Shown piece after piece: positions 16,570-24,893 of a stretch of DNA of 64,000 nt (the first letter of the stretch is position 1; each line of letters begins with the position of its first letter). The notes below the pieces were generated by a model. It did not search any database. It had not been told where the DNA came from and saw only the letters and a list, made by a program, of their open reading frames with translations. A program made the translations under genes and the position numbers. This stretch comes from a virus. The stretch spans positions 1 through 64,000 of the IMG/VR virus record IMGVR_UViG_3300025316_000590. One strand, given 5' to 3'.

Positions 16570-19335
16570 ATGCCGTTAGCTGTACCGCAGTTCGTCGATG
16601 TCGGTGGGGCTCAATGGAAGATTCTTGATCGCCACGCCGAGCAGGAGGCGATGTGGAACACCGCCCGCTACTGCAAAATGATCTACGCCTGTGCTTCCCG
16701 TGGTGCAGGCAAGTGCATCGTCGAGGGCGGTCTCGTGACGATGGCCGACGGCACCGTGCGAGCCATTGAGGATGTGAAAGCTGACGATCATGTTGTGAAC
16801 GTCAGCCGTCACCTGCGGCGGCAAACGACGAAGGTGGTGGGTCTCATGAACAACGGCATGCGGCCCACTCTGAACATCCGCCTGTCGGGACGTGTGTTGC
16901 CATGCACAGATAATCACCCTCTGCTGGTCAACGGCAATCATTGGGTGAACGCGGGCGATGTGCGGGTAAATGATCTTGTGGCGGTGCTCAGATCGGATCC
17001 GCAGTTCGGCACAGAACGCATGGCTGATGATGACCTCGATTTCCTCGCTATGTGGCTGGCTGAAGGTGCGGCGTACACCATCAGCAACCAGACGCCCGCT
17101 ATCGTGAACCGTCTGCACGAGGTTGCGGCGGGTTGGGATTTGACGCCCACCAGTGATGATGGGTGTGCATGGTACTTGAAGATGAATGCTCCACGGCACG
17201 ATGCGAATCTTGGCGTGCGGCATCAGGCGAGGTTGCTGCTGGAACGCCTCGGTTTATGGGGGCGGGACAGTAAAACGAAGTTCATCCCCGACTGCGTATT
17301 TAAGCTGCCCCGCGATCAGCTTGCCCGATTCCTGAGCGTGTTCTACGGCTGTGACGGTTACTGCTGCCCGAAAACAGAAAGGGGCGGGCGGGTCGCTTAC
17401 ACTATCGGTACGGGCTTGGCGAATCGTCTTATGGTACGGCAGATGTCGGCCCTGCTCCTCAAATTCGGCATCCGTGGTAGTTTCACTCATAGACATCACG
17501 CGGCACGCAGCCGTCGCACTGGACAGCGGTTTCATTCATGGCGGCTGGAGACGGTATGCTCGGACGGCATTGTGCGGTTTGCTGAGGAGATCGGCATGCT
17601 GGGGAAAGAGACTGCTGTGCAGCGGGCACTCATCGCGGCCAAGGCACTGACCCGACCGAACTGTAATGATCTTTTGCCCATCACCGAACAGGAATTTAGC
17701 GACCACGTTGTAATTCGGCGATACCACATCACACCGCACAATGCCAGAATTCGCGGGGCTGCACCCGATCTGCTTCAGAATATGAGCCTGTGGCGAAACA
17801 GGAATTCTCGGCGGGTGTCGCGGGCCATGTTCGAGAAGATCAGGAAGCACTCGGACGGATCATTCGACAACCTCGCTGATGGTGATGTGGTTTGGGAACG
17901 CGTCGTGGCCATCGAGGATGGTGGCGTGCGACAGACGTATGATCTGGAGGTGGAAGGCGAGCATAACTTCATTGTGGAGGGGGCAGTTGTTCATAACAGT
18001 GAGATGGCCAAGCGTAAGCTGGCTATGAGTCTGGGTATCCGCAAGCCGTGGTATGACCCACGCTATTTCTACGCTGCCCCAACGTACCGGCAGGTTAAAT
18101 CAGTGGTGTGGCAGGATATGCTGCACTTCGTGCCGCCGTCGTGGATCGCACCACATGGCATATCACACAGCGAACTCACGATCAGGACGATCTTCGGCAG
18201 TGAACTTAAGCTATTCGGTCTGGACAGCGCACAGCGCATGGAAGGCGTGCAGTACGATGGTGGCGTTGTAGACGAAGCCTCCGACGTCGACCACGGCATG
18301 GTTGACCGAGCTATTCTCCCCGCCCTGACGCACCGCGACGGCTGGCTGTGGAAGATCGGTGTGCCTAAGCGGTTCGGCATCGGGGCGTATGAGTTCAAGA
18401 AGCAGTTCCTGCGTGCGATGCGGAAACGCCGCGAGTCCGAGGCCAACGGTACAGTTCCAGAAGAAGCTGCGTTCATTTGGCCCGCAGACGGCATCGTGCC
18501 CCAGGCCCGCCTGGACTTCTACCGTCGCACGTGGGATCCGCAGGACTTTGAGGAGCAGTTCGGTGCCCAGTGGCTGGAGGTGGGCGGCGGCATTTACCAC
18601 AGTTTCTCAGCGGCGGAGGACGGCACGGGCAACGTGCGGCCATGTCCGTACCGACCTGATCTGCCCATCCGCGTAGGCATGGACTTCAACGTGAACCCAG
18701 GTGCGATCACCCTGGGACACAAGGTCGACAATCACTTTGAGGTGTTCGACGAGTTCCATCTGCTCAATACGAACACCCAGAGGATGCTCGACTCCCTGTG
18801 GAACCGCTACGGCACGCCAGGGCGGAATCATCGCAGTGGCTTCTGGTTCTACGGTGACGCCACGGGCCGAGCACGCAAGACGTCGGCAGCATCATCTGAC
18901 TACACCCAGATCTTCAACGACGCCAGATTCCGCGAGGTGGGTCGAACTATTCATTGGCAGAAGAGCAACCCGCCCCGCACCGACAGGTTTGCCTGCACGA
19001 ACGCCCTAATCAAGAATGGTGAAAATGAACGTCGATTACTCATCGACCCACGATGCACGCACCTGATCGACGACTACATGCACCGTGCGTGGCGTGAGCA
19101 CACCCGCGAACTGCCGACCGAAGAAGGTATGGTAGGGCATCATGCAGATTCATGTGACTATATCATCTGGCGTGTGTTCCCGCTGCGTTTGAACGTCATG
19201 GAGCTTCCCGACGTCAGCATTTCCCTGCCAACGCAGGCAACGTTGCCTAACCCCGGCCTGACGTCGCAAGTGCCCGGATACATGGATCCGCGGGCCAGCC
19301 GCAGTCTGAGAATCAATCCATTGGCTGGCGAGTAG
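16570..19335 (+). CDS. terL: Terminase large subunit interrupted by an intein
   Basis: A 921-codon precursor that should splice to a TerL of about 493 residues, the normal size. It is the DNA-packaging motor: an ATPase that pumps DNA into proheads and a nuclease that cuts the concatemer. The N-extein (48 residues) ends in the Walker A segment SRGAGK, and the C-extein resumes with SEMAKRK, so splicing rebuilds GAGKS. The Walker B-like GGVVDEASD follows. The nuclease domain shows VGMDFNVNPGAI, FYGDATGRARKTSAAS and HHADSCDYIIW, the spaced acidic residues of the RNase H-like fold. Ribosome site GGAGG, 6 bases before the ATG. Splicing is required for ATPase function, so packaging depends on the intein. 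Confidence 0.93.
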   Translation: MPLAVPQFVDVGGAQWKILDRHAEQEAMWNTARYCKMIYACASRGAGKCIVEGGLVTMADGTVRAIEDVKADDHVVNVSRHLRRQTTKVVGLMNNGMRPTLNIRLSGRVLPCTDNHPLLVNGNHWVNAGDVRVNDLVAVLRSDPQFGTERMADDDLDFLAMWLAEGAAYTISNQTPAIVNRLHEVAAGWDLTPTSDDGCAWYLKMNAPRHDANLGVRHQARLLLERLGLWGRDSKTKFIPDCVFKLPRDQLARFLSVFYGCDGYCCPKTERGGRVAYTIGTGLANRLMVRQMSALLLKFGIRGSFTHRHHAARSRRTGQRFHSWRLETVCSDGIVRFAEEIGMLGKETAVQRALIAAKALTRPNCNDLLPITEQEFSDHVVIRRYHITPHNARIRGAAPDLLQNMSLWRNRNSRRVSRAMFEKIRKHSDGSFDNLADGDVVWERVVAIEDGGVRQTYDLEVEGEHNFIVEGAVVHNSEMAKRKLAMSLGIRKPWYDPRYFYAAPTYRQVKSVVWQDMLHFVPPSWIAPHGISHSELTIRTIFGSELKLFGLDSAQRMEGVQYDGGVVDEASDVDHGMVDRAILPALTHRDGWLWKIGVPKRFGIGAYEFKKQFLRAMRKRRESEANGTVPEEAAFIWPADGIVPQARLDFYRRTWDPQDFEEQFGAQWLEVGGGIYHSFSAAEDGTGNVRPCPYRPDLPIRVGMDFNVNPGAITLGHKVDNHFEVFDEFHLLNTNTQRMLDSLWNRYGTPGRNHRSGFWFYGDATGRARKTSAASSDYTQIFNDARFREVGRTIHWQKSNPPRTDRFACTNALIKNGENERRLLIDPRCTHLIDDYMHRAWREHTRELPTEEGMVGHHADSCDYIIWRVFPLRLNVMELPDVSISLPTQATLPNPGLTSQVPGYMDPRASRSLRINPLAGE
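16714..17997 (+). mobile_element. Intein with LAGLIDADG homing endonuclease in terL
   Basis: A 428-residue in-frame insertion. Splicing marks: Cys1 (CIVEGGLVTMADGTVRAIED, block A), the TDNHPLLV block B with the TxxH pattern, a C-terminal block ending VEGEHNFIVEGAVVHN (His-Asn) and a +1 Ser. Between them are two LAGLIDADG-like helices, FLAMWLAEGAA (about residue 111) and FLSVFYGCDGYCC (about residue 207), so the endonuclease looks intact. Insertion inside the ATPase P-loop is a known preferred intein site because the DNA is conserved and loss by imprecise deletion is lethal. Confidence 0.93.
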
Positions 19336-19365
19336 TTGCTATGATAAACGCATTGGAGGTGTGAT

Positions 19366-19593
19366 ATGAACGCTCATGATGAGATGGCAATTGAGGTGCG
19401 GGTTTTACTCGTGAAGACCGGAGACACGACCCTGGGTACGATCTCCCACAGGACGCACATATCATGCCCCGTGCTGATCCAGATGCTGGAGGCAAACAAG
19501 GAATCATTCTGGTTTCTGAGAAAGGCCCCAGCACGTGAATCCGACGTCGGGCTGACGTCGGTGGGTATGGCGAAAGCCTCGGAGGAACAATGA
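19366..19593 (+). CDS. Hypothetical 75-aa protein
   Basis: A short mixed alpha/beta protein (MNAHDEMAIEVRVLLVKTGD) with TGGAGG upstream and an ATGA overlap with the next large gene, so it is co-translated with it. No recognised domain. Confidence 0.6.
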   Translation: MNAHDEMAIEVRVLLVKTGDTTLGTISHRTHISCPVLIQMLEANKESFWFLRKAPARESDVGLTSVGMAKASEEQ

Positions 19594-22500
19594 TTATAGA
19601 CGTACCGATCATTCTTGGTGATACAGCCGGTCATGAGTTCCGCGGGAACCAGTACACAGGTCGGTCTAAACAATCTGACGTTCGTGATACGAATGCCGCC
19701 TGGCAGAAGATCATGGACATGCCGACGACCGATGATTCCAGCAAGGCTGGGTTTGTGCGGCCAGACGGCAAATACGTGAACATGAACAAGGGCCGACCTG
19801 GTTGCATGAACCATGCTGATCTGTTTCCCAGAAACCCAGGCCGTTTACAGGAGATCATTGCTAATGGTATGTTGCGGGTGGACGCGGACTTCGGCATCGT
19901 CGAGGTTGGTAGCAAACCCACATCAGAACAGCGGGCATCATTGCGGGAATTCATACTGGATACGATGGTCAGCGGGAAGACCATAGACCTCGATTTGCAC
20001 AGCGGTCTGGGTAAGCCTTTTAAAGATGATCCAGTGACGACAACGTACCGACGACCAGACGGTGGCGTGGTGAAGCAGTTCAGGAGCAACCCGGATGATG
20101 TGATGAGCAGCATTGATCAGTTCTTCAGTCAGCCTGAAAATCATGTTAGGTATCAGTCGCCGCACAAATCATTCCTCAGCACCGATATACCTTCGTGGGC
20201 AGCTTCCCTTGGCCTACAGGCAGAAACCTGTCATAATGGTCAGCAGCCCCAAGGAGCAATCATAATGCCCGTTCTGGAAGTACCCATCATTCTCGGAGAC
20301 GTCGCAGGTCACCCGTTCCGTGGTAACCAGCACGCTCCCGATCCGCACGGCGACGTGTTCGACGTGGGTGAGAACCCCAAATTTGCGGGATCAATGGTGA
20401 ATGCAAAACGCATGGAGAGGGAAGCCCGCCGTCTGCACGAGGCGTTTCAACTCCACAGCGATCCATCAGAAAGTGACCATCATCGCATCGGTGATGCCCT
20501 AATCGAGGCCGCCGATGCTCATCGCAAGGCTGCCGATGCTGCCACATATCGTGTGAACTATGACAAACATCATGCCCTCGCTGATGATCTTATTGGTCTT
20601 GCAAAAGATCATGCAGAGTCCGCAGGAGATCACGAGTGGCCGACCAAGCCGGGCAAGCTCAAGGATGATTCCGCCCTGGTGAAGCCGCTAACCGTATCGC
20701 TCAACGTGGATATCACGTTGGGTGGTCCTGGCAGCGGAAATCATGGACACTCGGGACGGCCCGGTCATCGCGGCGGATCTGCACCTCGTGATAGCGGTGC
20801 TGGTTCCAGTGCTGATATCATGACGGCTAGTGACGGCAAGAGCGAAAAGGCGATGGACGCGACACGTGCCCTGTCCGGTCACCTCAACAATGACGACAAG
20901 ATCGACGTTGATGATATGGACTACTTCCGCGAGCAGGCCCGTGGTCGCACGGGAGGTCGCGAGCGAGTCAACCTGCCCGAGTCTCTGGACAACATCAGTG
21001 TCATTCATGATTCCCTGGCCGAAGGACATCATACTAAGGAGGACGCGTTCCGCAAGGACGGCAAGTATGATGAGGCCAACGCCCACGGTACTGCCGCCGG
21101 CCTGCACGAGGACGCCGCTCTGGAGGCCGATAAACTGGCTGCGGACCTGCGGGGCAAGACCGGCCTGGGTGACAGCAAACCAACGCCCAAGGTGAAAGAA
21201 GTTCAGCCGCCCGTGCAGTCCAAACGAGGTCACTGGAGTAACGAACCGTTGGATCGTGATACGCATCCCAGCGTACCGTATGACGAAGCTCGCGCTCCTG
21301 GGGCGAAGAAGCCCGATGGTGTTAGCGACGCACGCTGGGCGGCCATCCAGCAGCAAATCAAGAACCGTGGCGGTAAGCGGGACAAGACGTTCCGCGAGCA
21401 TCATCAGTTCGAGAACTATGAGGATCGACCACCCAATACATATCCCGTTCCGCCCAGGTTTCCTGACCACGTCCTGAGCATGGACGTAGACATCATCCTG
21501 CCCGGCGAGGCTACGATTCATGATGCTGTCGATATCAAGCTCAGTGGCACGGATGATGAAGACGGCAGGTGGGTCACCATGCACGGCAGTCCGGTTTTCA
21601 TCAAGACCGGTCAGAGCTTCGACGACGCCATTAAGGAGCACTTCAAGAAGAACAATGTCAAGACGCATGCCAAGAAGTTCAAGGCAGAGGATTATCAGCA
21701 GCCGAACATTGGCGAACGCGTCTCGGCCTGGAAGGGCAAGTCAGTCACCGAGCGTGACCGCATGGCCAACGCTTCGGTCTCCATCCCCAAGCGGATTCAC
21801 GAGTATGTCGGCGATCTGCCCAAGGCTCCCAACACCGGCAAGCTCGAATCTGATCTTCATGCCCGTGTCGACCAGATGAAGGATCGCTTGACGCCGGAAG
21901 CGTCGGTTATGATCAAGAAGACTCTGTCTGATTATTCAGGTAACCTGACCAAGGCCGGCGTGGATGACGAGACGGCCCGCGACTTGTCGATGCAGGCTGC
22001 TGAACACCTGGCTGCTCAGGAGATGGAGGCGTGTACCCGCCAGCTTGGCGACCACGGCATTCATCATATCGAGGGCAATATTCGTGTGGGATCGCAAATC
22101 CTCGACCAGATACCGGGTCAGGGGACAGCCGAGCAGAAGGCCATGCTGGCGACTGCCATGATCTTCCACGATGCTGGTTACCTGACCGAGCCGTCCCGAA
22201 ACTTCCTCGACGAGGGTCACCCGCGGTGGTCGGCCCAGCACTTCCGGGCCAACATTGGCAACCTGACCGACAAGGCATTTGGTACGGCAGCCACGGGCCA
22301 GATCGAACACGTCATCGCCACCCACGACGCCACGGACATGAACTGGGAAAGCGACCCGCTTGGATCCGCCAGCCGCGTAGCCGACAACCTTGCATTGTTC
22401 AGTAAGGAGAAGCTGCCGCCGATGTACCGCTACGTCCCGGCCAACGAGAAGACTCTGGAGGCGTTCGCCGAGAAGAAGCTCAGCCTGGAGGATGCCCGAG

Positions 22501-24623
22501 CCCAGATCAAGGAGCAGACAGCAAAGTCAGACCTGCCCGACAAGGTGAAGGCCGCCCTGACAAAGGCCGCCGATGAGATGGGGCCGCTGACGCCCAAGTT
22601 CACACTGGGTATGCTGGGCGGCGAGATCAGCGACATCAAGTGGGACAGTGGGCACGTGCGAGTCGACCTGAAGGAAAGTGCCGAGGTGACCCGCCTGAAC
22701 AAGATGGGCGACTTCGGCCAGCGGCAGTTTGGCAAGTTTGCCGAGACCTATGGCGGCGACCCGAAGCAGTTCTCGTCTGATCTCAACTTCAAGTTCCGCA
22801 AGCCGCCGCCGGATGGACAGGTGATGCTGGAGACCCGCATCACGAAGTCCAGCGGCGAGGTGAAGGCCAATCTGGACGTCCCATTGGAACTGGGCGATCT
22901 GGCCGGGCATCCGTTCCACGGAAATCAGTGGACCGGGGGCGGTGGCAACGCAAAATTAGCACCGGACAACGGCGGAGGTGCGGGCGGGGCCGGCGGCGGT
23001 CGCCACCCCGCCTTCGCCAGTGTCAACGCACGCCAGATCATACGGTGGTGCGGCAAGGAAGGCATGAACGCAGCCGCAACAAAAGCGGCCCTGAACCGGG
23101 CCGGTATGGATGCTCCGCTGCCGACGATTCGAGCTGAACTACCCATTGGGGCGAGAGGCATTGGTCGCAAGGGCGAGCAGGCCCCTATCCACCCGTTTAC
23201 CGCTGATCAAAAGGCCGTTCTACGCGGCGGTGTGTACCGCACCGCACCGGGCCTCACGGACGCACAGGTAGCCCGTGCTGCCGAGTTCCAGGCCAAGGTC
23301 GGACAGCGAGCCCAACAGGCCCCAGCCGCCGCACCAAGCCCCAACGCTGCGGGCGTGGCAGCCGTGAACCGCATTATGGCTACACCGGCCCATGTGACGG
23401 CCACGGGGCAGGTAGGCTACAGCACCCGCAAGGACATCGCCGACCAGGCCGATGGGGAAATACGTGGTCTGCGGGCCAGGATCAACGCGGGTGATCGTAG
23501 TCAGGCGACTTACCGCGAGCGTGCCCTGGCCGGGCTGGCTGCCGCGAACGCTCACCGGGCTGCGGCGATGGCTGCGAACGACGCGGGCAACAACGCGGCG
23601 ATGATACAGCACATGGAACGGGCCAATCATCACGACACTCGTGCTCAATACTACAACTCGAAGCTGCCCGCTAACATGCGGGCTCAGGGTGGTGATGATG
23701 ACGTGCGGAACCGCGGCAACGCAATCGCTGCTAGGGCCGGGCACGCCAGTGCAGTTCCGCCGGCCCAGGCTGCGGCACCAGCACCCGCTGCACCTCCGCC
23801 GAAGACGCCGGCGGCGATTGCCGACGTTGAAAAGAAGCTCCAGTCCGATCCCATCACCGAATTAAAGAAGGTGGGTGGGACGCACATCAGTGACTGCTAC
23901 GCGGCAAAGAACGGTAAGAACATAGTTGGCTTCTACAAGCCGCAGAACGGCGAGTGCGGCTACCTGCGACCGGGTCAGACTGTGAATGATCTTCCTTACG
24001 ACCGCAAGGGGCAAGCCGCCCGCGCGTTCATTGCCCACGGGTTCACCGCAGGCCAGTGCTACAAGCGCGAGCTTGCTGCCTGGGAGGTGGCCAAGGCGGT
24101 CGGCATGACCGATATGGTTCCCGCCAGCCAGGAACGACACCACCCCGATCATGGCGTCGGTGTAATCATGGATAACGTGCCGGGCAAGGACGCGGGTGAT
24201 ATACTGATAGCAGCACAACGTAAGGGACTGGTGGCCCACATGCAGGCCCACGAGCAGGCTTACGACGGTATGCAAGATCAGCAGCGGGCTTTGATCTTTG
24301 ACTACATCATCCAGAACGTGGATCGACATCCGGGCAACTGGCGGTTGAAGCCGGACGGACGCATCGGTCTGATTGATCACGGCTTCAGTCTTCCGACGCA
24401 GGACTGCCATAGTCATTTCGCCCAGAACGACGCCTTCGCCCAGAACGTTGATCAGCACAAGAACATTCCAGCCGACGTCAAATCCGCCTGGAACGGCAAG
24501 TGGCCACAGATCGAAGCTGGCCTTAAAAAGTGCGGAATCGAGGATACGGCTATACATCTGGCTAAAAAACGCTACGATAAGTTGATGGCCGCGACGACCT
24601 TCAGGGACTTCATGCGAAGCTAG
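19590..24623 (+). CDS. Polyvalent cargo protein: HD phosphohydrolase and PI3/4-kinase-like domains
   Basis: A 1677-residue modular protein. Leader MIIDVPIILGD with signature copy 10 (9-21), a GFVRPDG module (about 50-130), an internal ribosome site and Met at residue 226 that begins again with MPVLEVPIILGD (copy 11), a GGPGSGNHGHSGRPGHRGG peptide (378-397), RWVTMHGSPVFI (about 661), an HD domain (about 800-930: HHIEGN, FHDAGY, IEHVIATHDA, RVADNLAL), copy 12 (1101-1113) with the KLAPDNGGG linker, an IRWCGKEGM module (about 1151), a Pro/Ala linker, and a C-terminal kinase-like domain (about 1420-1677) with NVDRHPGNW and GLIDHGFSLP, the catalytic and metal loops of PI3/4-kinase/HipA-like folds. 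Such domain strings fit the polyvalent proteins of phages; delivery into the host is inferred. Confidence 0.72.
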   Translation: MIIDVPIILGDTAGHEFRGNQYTGRSKQSDVRDTNAAWQKIMDMPTTDDSSKAGFVRPDGKYVNMNKGRPGCMNHADLFPRNPGRLQEIIANGMLRVDADFGIVEVGSKPTSEQRASLREFILDTMVSGKTIDLDLHSGLGKPFKDDPVTTTYRRPDGGVVKQFRSNPDDVMSSIDQFFSQPENHVRYQSPHKSFLSTDIPSWAASLGLQAETCHNGQQPQGAIIMPVLEVPIILGDVAGHPFRGNQHAPDPHGDVFDVGENPKFAGSMVNAKRMEREARRLHEAFQLHSDPSESDHHRIGDALIEAADAHRKAADAATYRVNYDKHHALADDLIGLAKDHAESAGDHEWPTKPGKLKDDSALVKPLTVSLNVDITLGGPGSGNHGHSGRPGHRGGSAPRDSGAGSSADIMTASDGKSEKAMDATRALSGHLNNDDKIDVDDMDYFREQARGRTGGRERVNLPESLDNISVIHDSLAEGHHTKEDAFRKDGKYDEANAHGTAAGLHEDAALEADKLAADLRGKTGLGDSKPTPKVKEVQPPVQSKRGHWSNEPLDRDTHPSVPYDEARAPGAKKPDGVSDARWAAIQQQIKNRGGKRDKTFREHHQFENYEDRPPNTYPVPPRFPDHVLSMDVDIILPGEATIHDAVDIKLSGTDDEDGRWVTMHGSPVFIKTGQSFDDAIKEHFKKNNVKTHAKKFKAEDYQQPNIGERVSAWKGKSVTERDRMANASVSIPKRIHEYVGDLPKAPNTGKLESDLHARVDQMKDRLTPEASVMIKKTLSDYSGNLTKAGVDDETARDLSMQAAEHLAAQEMEACTRQLGDHGIHHIEGNIRVGSQILDQIPGQGTAEQKAMLATAMIFHDAGYLTEPSRNFLDEGHPRWSAQHFRANIGNLTDKAFGTAATGQIEHVIATHDATDMNWESDPLGSASRVADNLALFSKEKLPPMYRYVPANEKTLEAFAEKKLSLEDARAQIKEQTAKSDLPDKVKAALTKAADEMGPLTPKFTLGMLGGEISDIKWDSGHVRVDLKESAEVTRLNKMGDFGQRQFGKFAETYGGDPKQFSSDLNFKFRKPPPDGQVMLETRITKSSGEVKANLDVPLELGDLAGHPFHGNQWTGGGGNAKLAPDNGGGAGGAGGGRHPAFASVNARQIIRWCGKEGMNAAATKAALNRAGMDAPLPTIRAELPIGARGIGRKGEQAPIHPFTADQKAVLRGGVYRTAPGLTDAQVARAAEFQAKVGQRAQQAPAAAPSPNAAGVAAVNRIMATPAHVTATGQVGYSTRKDIADQADGEIRGLRARINAGDRSQATYRERALAGLAAANAHRAAAMAANDAGNNAAMIQHMERANHHDTRAQYYNSKLPANMRAQGGDDDVRNRGNAIAARAGHASAVPPAQAAAPAPAAPPPKTPAAIADVEKKLQSDPITELKKVGGTHISDCYAAKNGKNIVGFYKPQNGECGYLRPGQTVNDLPYDRKGQAARAFIAHGFTAGQCYKRELAAWEVAKAVGMTDMVPASQERHHPDHGVGVIMDNVPGKDAGDILIAAQRKGLVAHMQAHEQAYDGMQDQQRALIFDYIIQNVDRHPGNWRLKPDGRIGLIDHGFSLPTQDCHSHFAQNDAFAQNVDQHKNIPADVKSAWNGKWPQIEAGLKKCGIEDTAIHLAKKRYDKLMAATTFRDFMRS
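19614..19652 (+). repeat. GHxFxGNQ signature copy 10
   Basis: Encodes LGDTAGHEFRGNQ, eight residues after the initiator Met, followed by YTG. Confidence 0.9.
20251..20267 (+). promoter_or_regulatory. Internal ribosome site and start codon
   Basis: AAGGAG, an 8-base spacer and in-frame ATG (Met 226). The sequence from this Met (MPVLEVPIILGD) copies the true N-terminus of the same gene, so this looks like the start of a formerly separate gene. Confidence 0.6.
20292..20330 (+). repeat. GHxFxGNQ signature copy 11
   Basis: Encodes LGDVAGHPFRGNQ, followed by HA. Confidence 0.9.
20721..20780 (+). repeat. GGPGSGNxGHxGRPG peptide signature
   Basis: A Gly-rich peptide preceded by NVDITL, sitting where a GHxFxGNQ copy would be expected. 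It is probably an alternative form of the same boundary element; I recall similar peptides in phage head-morphogenesis proteins. Confidence 0.75.
22890..22928 (+). repeat. GHxFxGNQ signature copy 12
   Basis: Encodes LGDLAGHPFHGNQ, preceded by NLDVPLE and followed by WTGGG and KLAPDNGGG. Confidence 0.9.
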
Positions 24624-24632
24624 GAGACAGCA

Positions 24633-24890
24633 ATGTTCATATTCTGGTCTAGGAACGATGACGGTGAGGCTACCGAGGTCGGTCGCATTTGGATTCAGGA
24701 TGGCGTTATTCAGGCCAGCGGTTCGGAACGCGTGCTGGCTATTGCCAAGGAGCCGATTGAGACGACGTTCGGCGACGAGGTTGACCCGGTCGGCGACCCA
24801 GAGGCATTCCTCGACGCGATTCTCATGCGGTATCATGGGACATACTTCTTCGCCACCGAGGTTCCGGACGAGACACCAACGCAGGTATAA
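24633..24890 (+). CDS. Small partner protein of the kinase-like gene, copy A
   Basis: An 85-residue protein starting 9 bases after the kinase-bearing gene, with TAGGAG upstream. It is a paralogue of the 94-residue protein at 43763, which likewise follows the other kinase-like domain. Shared features in order: VGxxxxxxGVIxAS, an AxEPIE/INEPLQ segment, an acidic DP..DPE.F segment and a GxYxxA segment. A conserved kinase-partner pair suggests a dedicated regulator or binding partner. No enzymatic motif. Confidence 0.6.
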   Translation: MFIFWSRNDDGEATEVGRIWIQDGVIQASGSERVLAIAKEPIETTFGDEVDPVGDPEAFLDAILMRYHGTYFFATEVPDETPTQV

Positions 24891-24893
24891 CAC

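Noticed and set aside
20688-21668. Antisense open frame of 326 codons
   Set aside because: Same codon-register shadow effect; no homology signal, unlike the antisense HNH gene at 38349.
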